From Macrostomum hystrix (Eukaryota > Platyhelminthes > Macrostomidae), in the NCBI GenBank assembly GCA_950097015.1, contig CATNEN010000003.1, positions 5,131,501 to 5,195,500 of the forward strand: 64,000 nucleotides of DNA, read 5' to 3'. A program made the position numbers and the translations under genes. The notes under the pieces were generated by a model. That model searched no databases, was not told the DNA's origin, and was given only the letters and a program-made list of their open reading frames with translations. Position 1 is the stretch's first letter, and each line of letters begins with the position of its first letter. Below, one piece after another: positions 12,801-24,800 of the stretch.

Positions 12801-15800
12801 TCTTTCACTCTGTCTGTATTTCACTTTGTTCTGTCTTTCACTCTGTCTGTATTTGACTTTGTTCTGTCTTTCACTCTGTCTGTATTTGACTGTTCTGCCT
12901 GTCACTCTGTCTGTATTTCACTCTGTTCTGCCTGTCACTCTGTCTGTATTTCACTCTGTTCTGCCTGTCACTCTGTCTGTATTTCACTTTGTTCTGCCTT
13001 TCACTCTGTCTGTATTTGACTCTTCTGCCTGTCACTCTGTCTGTATTTCACACTGTCTGCCTGTCACTCTGTCTGTGTGATTATATTTTTACCTGTTATA
13101 TCCCCATTATTTTACCTCTCTGTCTGTAGAAAGCTTTTTTGTTTTGTCCTCTATAATAACTACGATAATTTAATACATATCATGTTTAGCGTTTAGGTAG
13201 TCATGTTTGTCATTATCTTTTAGTAATTGCTGACAGCTTTTTTCAGAGAATATTTTTTTAAATTGATATTTCAGGCCCAACTGCAGTCGGACTTTGACAC
13301 GGTGGAATCAATGCTTCAAGATCGCGAGCAGGAGCTTGTATTGCTTGAAAATGAAGCTGCAGATTCTACTAATCTGGTGGCTGCATCATCGTCTGCCGCC
13401 GCCGCCGCCGCCACCGCGTCAGCGGTGTCATCGCCAGACATTGAAGAGCTTCGCGCAAGACTAATTGTCAAACAGGAAGAAATTGAACGACTTCGCTGCG
13501 GCTTAGAGAGACACGAACAATCGGCTGCTGAATCTCAAGCTGAACTGGTCCGACTGCAAGCTCAATTGGAACGCCTTAGAGAGCGATTAACGATTAGCGA
13601 AGCTGCCCAATCTCAGTACTCAATTAACGATTCTATTAGACAGCAACAGATGGAAGCTATCAAGGACACTGAGGCCAGGGCCTTAGCTGCCGAAGCTGAG
13701 ACAACCAGGCTCAATCAGGATCTGGAGGCCAAGGCTAGAGATTGCGCTTGTCTTACTGAACAGGTGGGTATAACTTTACCTTGCCTACCTGCCTATTTAC
13801 CAACCCTCTGATCCGCCCCACTCTACTTCTGATTTTAGACTACCTGATGACTATCTGATTACCCTTCCCAACTATCTAACTACTCTATCTACCTACGTGA
13901 CTACCTTACCTACCTTCATGCCTACCGTATCTACCTTTATGCCTACTTAATCTGCCTTCGTACCTACGTTATCTACCTGCGTGCCTATCTTATCTACCTT
14001 CCTACTTACATTTCCTACCTTAATGCCTACCTTCTTAACCTTCATGCCATACCTTATCTACCTCATTGCCTACCTTGTCTACCTTCATGCCTACCTTATC
14101 TACCTGATTGCCTTCTTTATCTACCTACATGCCCACCTTATCAATCTAGATGCCTACCTTATCTACCTACATGCCATACCTTATCTACCTCATTGCCTAC
14201 CTTGTCTACCTTCATGCCTAACTTATCTACCTAATTGCCTACTTTATCTACCTACATGCCCACCTTATCAATCTAGATGCCTACCTTCTTAACCTTCATG
14301 CCATACCTTATCTACCTCATTGCCTACCTTGTCTACCTTCATGCCTACCTTATCTACCTACATGCCTACCTTATCTACCTACATGTCTACATTATCTACC
14401 TACATACCTACCTTATCTACCTTCAGGTAAATCAGCTCAAAGCCGCAGCCGCAGCCCTAACCGAAGAGAAGCTTCAATTAGAGTCTGAACTGGAATCGTT
14501 GAACACCGAGATTGGCCAGCTGAGGTCTCGCATAGCCGAGTTAGAGGCTCGGGACACAGCCAATCAGCGTGAGCTCATGTCCAGTCGCGACGACGCCGAG
14601 CGACTGCACGCCCGATTGAAATCGCTCAGCGCCGAACGAGACGAAGCCATTGAAGAGCGCGATCGTCTGCTCGACCAGCTGTCGGCTAGGCGAAGTCCCC
14701 GATCGCCGCCTCACGGAGCCGAGACGGAGCAGTCCGCCGCCACCGGTCGTCGGATGACACCAACTGGGGAAGTTGAATCGAGGGCGACAATCGGTCTAGC
14801 CCAAGCCAGGCCTGGCGACGTCGTGGACGCGTCTTCGATTGGCGGAAAGACTATCGAAAAAGAATTCGGCTTTGCCGCTGTCGATGCTCAAACTGAGGGC
14901 GCTCTGCCAGACAATGTTCAGGTTAATTATTGGATTTGTTTTATCTGTTTTTTCCCCATGTTTTCTGTTTTATCCTTTTTTCCATGAGATCCTCAGGTAG
15001 ATCTCCTGTCTTCCATGAGATCCTCAGGTAGATCACCTGTCTTCCATGAGATCCTCAGGTAGATCACCTGTCTTCCATGAGATCCTCGGGTAGATCTCCT
15101 GTCTTCCATGAGATCCTCAGGTAGATCACCTGTCTTCCATGAGATCCTCAGGTAGATCACCTGTCTTCCATGAGATCCTCGGGTAGATCTCCTGTCTTCC
15201 ATGAGATCCTCAGGTAGATCTGCTGTCTTCCATGAGATCCTCAGGTAGATCTCACTGTCTTCCATGAGATCTTCGGGTAGATCTCCTGTCTTCCATGAGA
15301 TCCTCAGGTAGATCTCCTGTCTTCCATGAGATCCTCAGGTAGATCTCCTGTCTTCCATGAGATCCTCGGGTAGATCTCCTGTCTTCCATGAGATCCTCAG
15401 GTAGATCTCCTGTCTTCCATGAGATCCTCAGGTAGATCACCTGTCTTCCATGAGATCCTCAGGTAGATCACCTGTCTTCCATGAGATCCTCGGGTAGATC
15501 TCCTGTCTTCCATGAGATCCTCAGGTAGATCTGCTGTCTTCCATGAGATCCTCGGGTAGATCTCCTGTCTTCCATGAGATCCTCAGGTAGATCTCCTGTC
15601 TTCCATGAGATCCTCAGGTAGATCTCCTGTCTTCCATGAGATCCTCGGGTAGATCTCCTGTCTTCCATGAGATCCTCAGGTAGATCTGCTGTCTTTAATG
15701 AGATCCTCAGGTAGATCTACTGTCTGTCATGAGATCCTATGGTAAACATCCTATCTTCCTTATATCCCTAAATCGGTCTACTAACTCGTATCTTCATAGA

Positions 15801-18800
15801 TTGTTTTGTCGATCAGTGTGATGATTCGCCAGCATTTTCAAATCCTCATATTAGCTTATCATTTTTATCATTCCAGTCTCTTTTGCGTAGAGCCTCTGAT
15901 GCCGGTCTTCAACTAATTAGCATCAGTCAGCAGCATCATCATCATCACAAGCATCATCACCAGCAGCATCAGCAGCAGCATCAGCAGCCATGGGAGCAGT
16001 CAGCTGACGATCATCATGAAGCTTATCGCTATCATCAGAACCGTCTGCTAGCTGCATGGAGAGCGGAGAAGGACGCCCTTCTGGCAACCATCGACGCACT
16101 AAAAGAGGCCCTGGCAACTGCCACCAAGGCCAGAACAGACGGCGACGGTCACGAAGGCGTCGACAGCGCCGGTGGATTAGAATCCTCCAGCGGCGATCGA
16201 TGGTGCGATTATCACTTCGATAGCAGCGCCTGGCGGGAGAGCCTTCTGGCCTGCGTTGAGCGCCTATTCGCCGAGGAGCGAGTCGCTGCCCTGGCCAACG
16301 CCCGGGCGCATCGACTGCTGGCCACGGAGCCGGAGGTGGCTGCTGAGCAGGCTGTGCGAGCTTCCGCGGCCGATTCGGCCAGGCTTGAACAACTGGCCAT
16401 GGATCAGCGGGTGGGACTGGATCGGCTGCATCAGGTGAGCCGCGCTTAAACTGCCGCCCGCTTGACGTTGAAATCTTCCATTTGACCTTGGAGTCTTCCA
16501 TTTGACCTTGGAATCTTCCATTTGACCTTGGAACCTTCCATTTGACCTTGGAACCTTCCATTTGACCTTGGAGTCTTCCATTTGACCTTGGAACCTTCCA
16601 TTTGACCTTGGAGTCTTCTATTTGACCTTGGAATCTTCCATTTGACTTTACGAGTAGAATATTCCATTTGAGCTTGGAATCCTCCATTTGACCTTGGATC
16701 TTTGATCTTTTTCATCTTAAATATTCTATTCGACCTTAAAATATTATGTCTGACCTTTAAATCATCTACCTGACCTTGCCATCTTCCATTTGACCTTGAA
16801 GTCTTCTGTTTGACCTTGAAATAATCTATTTGTCCTTGAAATCCTCCAATTAACTTTGAAATCTTCAATTTGACTTTAAATATTTTTTTCGATTTAAAAA
16901 TAATCGACATGACCTTAAAAGAAACATTTTCTAATTGACCTTGAGTACTCTACATAACATTGGAATCTTTTTGGAGCTTGAAATATTCTCTTTGACCTTA
17001 AAATCCTTTTGACCTTGAAATATTTTATCTGGCGTTGAAATCATCAACCTGACCTTAAATTTTATTATTATACTTTTAAATATTCTACCTCACTTTAAAA
17101 TCCTCCCATCAACCATAAAATATTTGACCTTGGATCCTTACTATGGAAGGCATCCCTGTAAGCTTAAAGCATTCCATTTATGAACTTACAAGCCTTATCC
17201 TCCACGATCCCTTTTTCGCACCAAGGCCGACCGCCAGGCCCTGCTAGAAGAGTCGCGCCGTCTCCGGCGTCGTCTAGCCGAAGCTGAACGTGGCGCCGAT
17301 ACGCGCCGCAGCGAGGAGGCCCAACTAGCGCTCCGATTGGACGCGGTCTCGCGTCGGGCCGGCCAATCAGATTCGGCCGCTGCAGAATTAGCCGCCGCTT
17401 TAGATAAGGAGCGGCGCAGACTGGCCGAATCCGAAGCCAGGGTTGAACGAGCCGGCGCTGAAGTTGAACGTCTTCGTCTGCTCATTGTCAGCCGCGAGGC
17501 TGAGACCGACAGACTCAAGGAGGACTTGCGAATGGAACAGAGCTCATGCGCCACTCTCAGGTGAGGTCTATTGAGGGCTGTCCCAGCCTGGAATCTTAAG
17601 GTCTAGCTCAAGTTTCTGTTTAGTTTTGAAAGTTTCGGTTTTTTGTTCTTCTAAGGTGTTATAAATCTAATAGGGTGTTCTAATCGGGTGTTCTAACCGG
17701 GTGTTCTAACAGGGTGTTCTAATAGGGTGTTTTAACAGGGTGTTCTAAAATAGGGTGTTCTAATCGGGTGTTCTAATCGGGTGTTCTAATCGGGTGTTTT
17801 AATCGGGTGTTCTAACAGAGTGTTCTAATAGGGTGTTTTAACAGGGTGTTCTAAAATAGGGTGTTCTAATCGGGTTTTCTAAAAGGGTGTTTTAATAAGG
17901 TGTTCTAATCGGGTGTTCTAATAGGGTGTTATAACAGGGTGTTCTAATCGGGTGTTCTAATAGGGTGTTATAACAGGGTGTTCTAATAGGGTGTTCTAAT
18001 CAGGTGTTCTAACAGGTTGTTTTAACAGGGTGTTCTAATAGGGTGTTCTAACAGGTTGTTTTAACAGGGTGTTCTAATCGGGTGTTCTAATCGGGTGTTC
18101 TAATCGGGTTTTCTAAAAGGGTGTTTTAATAAGGTGTTCTAATCGGGTGTTCTAATAGGGTGTTATAACAGGGTGTTCTAATCGGGTGTTCTAATAGGGT
18201 GTTATAACAGGGTGTTCTAGTAGGGTGTTCTAATCAGGTGTTCTAACAGGTTGTTTTAACAGGGTGTTCTAATAGGGTGTTCTAACAGGTTGTTTTAACA
18301 GGGTGTTCTAATAGGGTGTTTTAACAGGGTGTTCTAATAGGGTGTTCTAACAGGTTGTTTTAACAGGGTGTTTTAACAGGGTATTCTAACAGGGTGTTCT
18401 GATCGGGTGTTCTAATAGAGTGTTCTAACAAGGTGTTTAAACAGCGTATTCTGCCAGGGTGTTCTATTATATTTTTATAATAGAATTGATATATTTTTCT
18501 AACTGTGTGATCTAACAAAAAATTCTTGGCGTAAAGTTACAGTTCTTTCACTCTGTTCTACGTGTGCCTTCTTATATTAACGTTTCATTAGCTAGCTTAG
18601 TTTTTTAATTAAAAAAAAGCTTAGCGCAATTTTGTTATTTACCTGTCGACAATACGAATTCTCTACTATTTTGCACTGTTTCATTGCTGTAAACGTAATG
18701 AAAGTACATTTAGTACCTGTAGTTATATTGTGAAAAATTCTCCATTTTAAACACCATATTTATTTAATGTTTGTCAACTCTTCAGTCTGACAGTTCGCGA

Positions 18801-21800
18801 TCTACTGTAAGTAGTCTGAGCGAGTATGCTTATTATAATTTATTCGCGCTCACACGTAGCTGCTCGCGCGCTCATAATTTCTCGTGTGTTAGCTAATCTG
18901 TGTCACACAATGGCCATGACTTTTATTGAATGCGCAAGCTTACAGTAGAAAGCATGCAGAACAAGTATAGAAAGTGTGTTTTATTGTATTAGTTGAATTG
19001 CTTTTTGTGCTTACTTATTTTTACAGTAAGTTTCGCTTAGTATCATATTTACTAATCACATAAAAAGTGAAAATAACCTGTTCATAATTACCATCACAAA
19101 GCGAGCCACCCAGTAGTTAAATAGTGTTTTCTTTACTTACAGGAAAATGCTAATTATACTACTGCTAATTGATTTTTGTAAGTAGTGTTTGTGCGCATTT
19201 TGTATAATTACAATGTTTCTATTATTTTTTGTCTAGGGACGCCCTGGAGCAAGAGCAGCAGGGCAATTTGCGTCTGAAATCAGCGCTAGATAGTCGCTCA
19301 GAGGAATTGCAACGTCTCGCAGCGGACCTAGAATTGACGCGTTCAAATCTCCGACATTCGACTGCCAGTTTCGACGCTAATGGCGGCAGTGCTCAGGTTA
19401 GTGTCTGAAATTGCTTAGGACTCACCCGTTGAAGGTCGAGGGTTCGATTCTTGACTCCACTGAAACCATTTGTTTAATTTAGCAAGATACTTCACTCTGC
19501 ATTGTTTCAGTTCACCCAGTTGTTAAATGAGTACCAGCATTAGCTGGGGTAATTGAGGGGGGGTGTGTCGTCCCCAGTCCATGGCTGTGGCTGTGCTGTC
19601 GGCTGCACATCTGGCCTGATTGGGGCATGTGTAATCAATTATTAGTATTAAATTTACTAATTGTCATATGATTAATTGCGAAAAATTACTTCTCTGAAAA
19701 TCCACCTCTCACTCTCCGCGTTCCTCTTCTCCTTCTCTCTCCCTGTCTCACTACCCATTTTCCTTTCAAACTCTCTCCCTCTCTCCCTCTCTCCTTCTCT
19801 CCCTCTCCTTCTCTCCCTCTCATTCTCTCCCTCTCTCCCTCTCATTCTCTCCCTCTCTCCCTCTCTCCCTCTCCTTCTCTCCCTCTCTCCCTCTCATTCT
19901 CTCCCTCTCATTCTCTCCCTCTCTCCCTCTCATTCTCTCCCTCTCTCCCTCTCTCCCTCTCCTTCTCTCCCTCTCTCCCTCTCATTCTCTCCCTCTCTCC
20001 CTCTCTCCCTCTCATTCTCTCCCTCTCATTCTCTCCCTCTCTCCCTCTCATTCTCTCCCTCTCTCCCTCTCATTCTCTCCCTCTCTCCCTCTCATTCTCT
20101 CCCTCTCTCCCTCTCATTCTCTCCCTCTCTCCCTCTCATTCTCTCCCTCTCTCCCTCTCATTCTCTCCTAGCTCTCTCCCTCTCATTCTCTCCCTCTCTC
20201 CCTCTCTCCCTCTCATTCTCTCCCTCTCATTCTCTCCCTCTCTCCCTCTCTCCCTCTCATTCTCTCCCTCTCATTCTCTCCCTCTCTCCCTCTCTCCCTC
20301 TCATTCTCTCCCTCTCCCTCTCATTCTCTCCCTCTCCCTCTCATTCTCTCCCTCTCATTCTCTCCCTCTCCCTCTCATTCTCTCCCTCTCCCTCTCATTC
20401 TCTCCCTCTCATTCTCTCCCTCTCCCTCTCATTCTCTCCCTCTCATTCTCTCCCTCTCCCTCTCATTCTCTCCCTCTCATTCTCTCCCTCTCCCTCTCAT
20501 TCTCTCCCTCTCATTCTCTCCCTCTCCCTCTCATTCTCTCCCTCTCATTCTCTCCCTCTCCCTCTCATTCTCTCCCTCTCATTCTCTCCTAGCTCTCTCC
20601 CTCTCATTCTCTCCCTCTCTCCCTCTCTCCCTCTCATTCTCTCCCTCTTTCCCTCTCATTCTCTCTCTCTCTCTCCCTCTCTCCCTCTCTCCTTCTCTCC
20701 CTCTCTCCTTCTCTCCCTCTCTCTCCTTCTCTCCTTCTCTCCCTCTCCTTCTCTCCCTCTCTCCCTCTCATTCTCTCCCTCTCTCCCTCTCTCCCTCTCA
20801 TTCTCTCCCTCTCTCCCTCTCTCCCTCTCATTCTCTCCCTCTCATTCTCTCCCTCTCTCCCTCTCATTCTCTCCCTCTCTCCCTCTCTCCCTCTCCTTCT
20901 CTCCGCTCTCTCTCTCCCTCTCTCCCTCTCTCCTTCTCTCCCTCTCTCCTTCTCTCTCTCCCTCTCCTTCTCTCCCTCTCTCCCTCTCACTCTTTCACTC
21001 TAAGTTTTCCTCTCCATCTCCGTCTCTATCCGCATAGTATTTTACCCTCCTCAGAGCACTATTATGTAAAAAAATGAATTTAATAAATTGATTTTTCGAT
21101 AGTTTAAATATGCCGACCGCCTCGCCTCATCACACTCGCAGAATCTTCGCTCAGTCCTTGATTCGGAACGTCAGAAGCTTCAAGAGTGCCGTTCAATCTT
21201 AGAGGCCGAACGAATCAAACTGGCCAGCGTCAGCAGGCAGTCCGAGGTGCACAAGCGGCATCGTCAGCGAGCTGAACAAGAAGTCGAACGACTGCGCGAC
21301 GCTTTGGACCGCGGCGAGCATCAGATCGGCGAGATTCGACTTGTTCTACAACGCGAACGCGCCACCTCGCAGAGTCTGACAGAGTCGCTGGAATCCGAGC
21401 GTCAACGAGTTCGAGAAATTTGGCTTCGCTGCGCCAGGCTTGAATCCGAGATCGGAAGTTTCAAACAGCGAGCCGACAGGGCCGACGAACAGAGATTGGC
21501 GGCCGAGAAGAAATTAGCCCAGGTGGAAGCTCGCCTTCATCAATTAGCCAGTCAACAAAGAGTTCAGGTTAGATATTTTTCAGCTACTAGTGCCGCCAAT
21601 TATCCGACTATGTGGCCACACGATTGTCGCTATCATGATCGAGACGATTGCTTAGATGATTAGATTCAGTACCTGTTTATTGGTAGTTTGATTACCTGTT
21701 TATTGGTAGTTTGATTACCTGTTTATTGGTAGTTTGAGTACCTGTTTATTGGTAGTTGAGTACCTGTTAATTGGTAGTTTGAGTACCTGTTTATTGGTAG

Positions 21801-24800
21801 TTTGAGTACCTGTTTATTGGTAGTTTGAGTACCTGTTTATTGGTAGTTTGAGTACCTGTTTATTGGTAGTTTGAGTACCTGTTAATTGGTAGTTTGAGTA
21901 CCTGTTTATTGGTAGTTTGAGTACCTGTTTATTGGTAGTTTGAGTACCTGTTAATTGGTAGTTTGAGTACCTGTTAATAGGTAGTTTGAGTACCTGTTAA
22001 TTGGTAGTTTGAGTACCTGTTTATTGGTAGTTTGAGTACCTGTTTATTGGTAGTTTGAGTACCTGTTAATTGGTAGTTTGAGTACCTGTTAATTGGTAGT
22101 TTGAGTACCTGTTTATTGGTAGTTTGAGTACCTGTTTATTGGTAGTTTGAGTACCTGTTAATTGGTAGTTTGAGTACCTGTTAATTGGTAGTTTGAGTAC
22201 CTGTTAATTGGTAGTTTGAGTACCTGTTAATTGGTAGTTTGAGTTCCTGTTAATTGGTAGTTTGAGTACCTGTTTATTGGTAGTTTGAGTACCTGTTTAT
22301 TGGTAGTTTGAGTACCTGTTAATTGGTAGTTTGAGTACCTGTTAATTGGTAGTTTGAGTACCTGTTAATTGGTAGTTTGAGTACCTGTTTATTGGTAGTT
22401 TGAGTACCTGTTTATTGGTAGTTTGAGTACCTGTTTATTGGTAGTTTGATTACCTGTTTATTGGTAGTTTGAGTACCTGTTTATTGGTAGTTTGAGTACC
22501 TGTTTATTGGTAGTTTGAGTACCTGTTTATTGGAAGTTTGAGTACCTGTTTATTGGTAGTTTGAGTACCTGTTTATTGGTAGTTTGATTACCTGTTTATT
22601 GGTAGTTTGAGTACCTGTTTATTGGTAGTTTGAGTACCTGTTTATTGGTAGTTTGAGTACCTGTTTATTGGTAGTTTGAGTAGCTGTTTATTGGTAGTTT
22701 GAGTACCTGTTGATTGATAGTTTGAGTACCTGTTTATTGGTAGTTTGAGTAGCTGTTTATTGGTAGTTTGAGTACCTGTTGATTGATAGTTTGAGTACCT
22801 GTTTATTGGTAATTTGAGTAGCTGTTTATTGCTAGATTTAGCACGTTTTTATTGGTAGTTTTGGTTTTTGTACTTCTAGTGTATTGGTAGTTGATGATTA
22901 CCAATTTTACAGGTAATTAAATAGCTAATTCTTTATAACAATCCTGCTCACGTTGCTGTTTATCCAGTCCATCTCCTTTTTTATTTGCAAAGATTATTTG
23001 CAGTTAATTTGTGTCTCGAATCAAAGTGTTCTGTGTATATCATTTCTTGTAAATTCGACTGTACAATTGTAAATAATCTCATATTTGTACCTTATTCATG
23101 CGTTTCATAATTTATTTTCGCATTCCTGATTAATTTTATAATCTCGACTTACTACTGATTCTACTGTGAGTAAGTATGTGAGGATATTGGTGAAGTTAGA
23201 TGAAAATATGTGACAATTCGACAATTATGGTAAAATCAAAGTAAGAAAATGCAAGCTTTTAAGTTGATTTCTATCGTGATTCAAACAATCAAAATTATAT
23301 TTATTAGCACTTAATTTTTTTCTCAAATTTCATCATATTTTCACCAATCTAACAGGAACAGTAGGTATAACATTGATAAATAAAAGTTTATTGATGATAG
23401 TTTAATATTTAGCTTTACTAATTATACATTACACACAACTTACGGTGGGTTTGCAGCCTAGTTCTGAGAACATCGGACTCACGATCTAAAGGTCGGGGGT
23501 TCGATTCTTGACTCCACTGGAAAAAATTAGTCCTTTAGGGAGAATTTTAACTTCTGAATTGCTTCAATTCATCCAGCATATTAGAGGGTGGGTGTGGCAT
23601 CACTCCAGTCCATGGACTGAGCAGTCTTACACAGTTTTTAGATTCACTGAGCTATTATTCCGGCTGTGCTGTTGGCTGTAGGCAAAGTGAAAATCTGTAG
23701 GAACTGGGATGATTATGTTTAAAATGGGATTTTTTTTATGCGGCACATCTGACTCGGTTGCGACTGGTGTAATGACATAATTTATTCTTGCTAGAAATGT
23801 ACAACATTGAAGGTCACAGTTTTGTATTTTTATTTCACAATTTATCCGTGAGTTCTCTTTTCAAATCGTCACGTCTCACCATCTTTACATTCATACGATA
23901 TGTATCGAAAAATGCAAAACTCTTTGGGCACTATTGCTCACATTTCTAATTTGTTCTCATCCGCAGTCGTCGAATCCGGCCACGCCGCCGACTGTCAGTC
24001 GAATTCGGGCAACTCTGGCGTCGTCTAGAGCCGCTGGTGGCGATGTCGGCTGCAGCAGTCCGAGTCTGTTGGACGAAAGTTTTCGCGATTTGGCTCATTC
24101 TTTGCAACGAATCAACGCCGGCGACGATGATCACGGACGATTGGCTGCCAGATTAATCGAGCAGAATCGGCAGCTGCAGGTTAAATTCAAGGGATATTTC
24201 TCCTTTCGAGGGGGATAAGTTTAGCGTATTCAGGAACCGTGCAATATGAGAAGTCTTTTTAGAGTGGGATAATTCTATATGGAATGGGATAATTCTATAT
24301 GGAATGGGATAATTCTGTATGGAATGGGATAATTCTATATGGAATGGGATAATTCTATATGGAATGGGATAATTCTATATGGAATGGGATAATTCTATAT
24401 GGAATGGGATAATTCTATATGGAATGGGATAATTCTATATGGAATGGGATAATTCTATATGGAATGGGATAATTCTATATGGAATGGGATAATTCTATAT
24501 GGAATGGGATAATTCTATATGGAGTGGGATAATTCTATATGGAATGGGATAATTCTATATGGAATGGGATAATTCTATATGGAATGGGATAATTCTATAT
24601 GGAATGGGAAAATTCAAATGGGAATTATGGCAGCTCTGTAAATATGGGATCATTTAGTGTTAAACGGTTGATTCTTTAGTTAATGGGATATTGTTACGGG
24701 AAATAGGAAAATTTTATTTAAGAGAATTGGGATAATTTTTTGGGGAATCGGATAATTTTCGGCAAGCGGGATGATTCTTCGGAAAATGAGATAGTTTTAT

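Noticed and set aside
10016-13080. Many open frames on both strands reading [11 protein letters not shown] or KYRQSDRQ repeats
   Set aside because: All arise from the 31/33-bp array; equivalent frames exist on both strands, as expected for a repeat without stops.
19676-21037. 453-codon Ser/Leu/Pro frame
   Set aside because: Pure reading of the CTCTCC tract; composition only, inside a PCNT-like intron.
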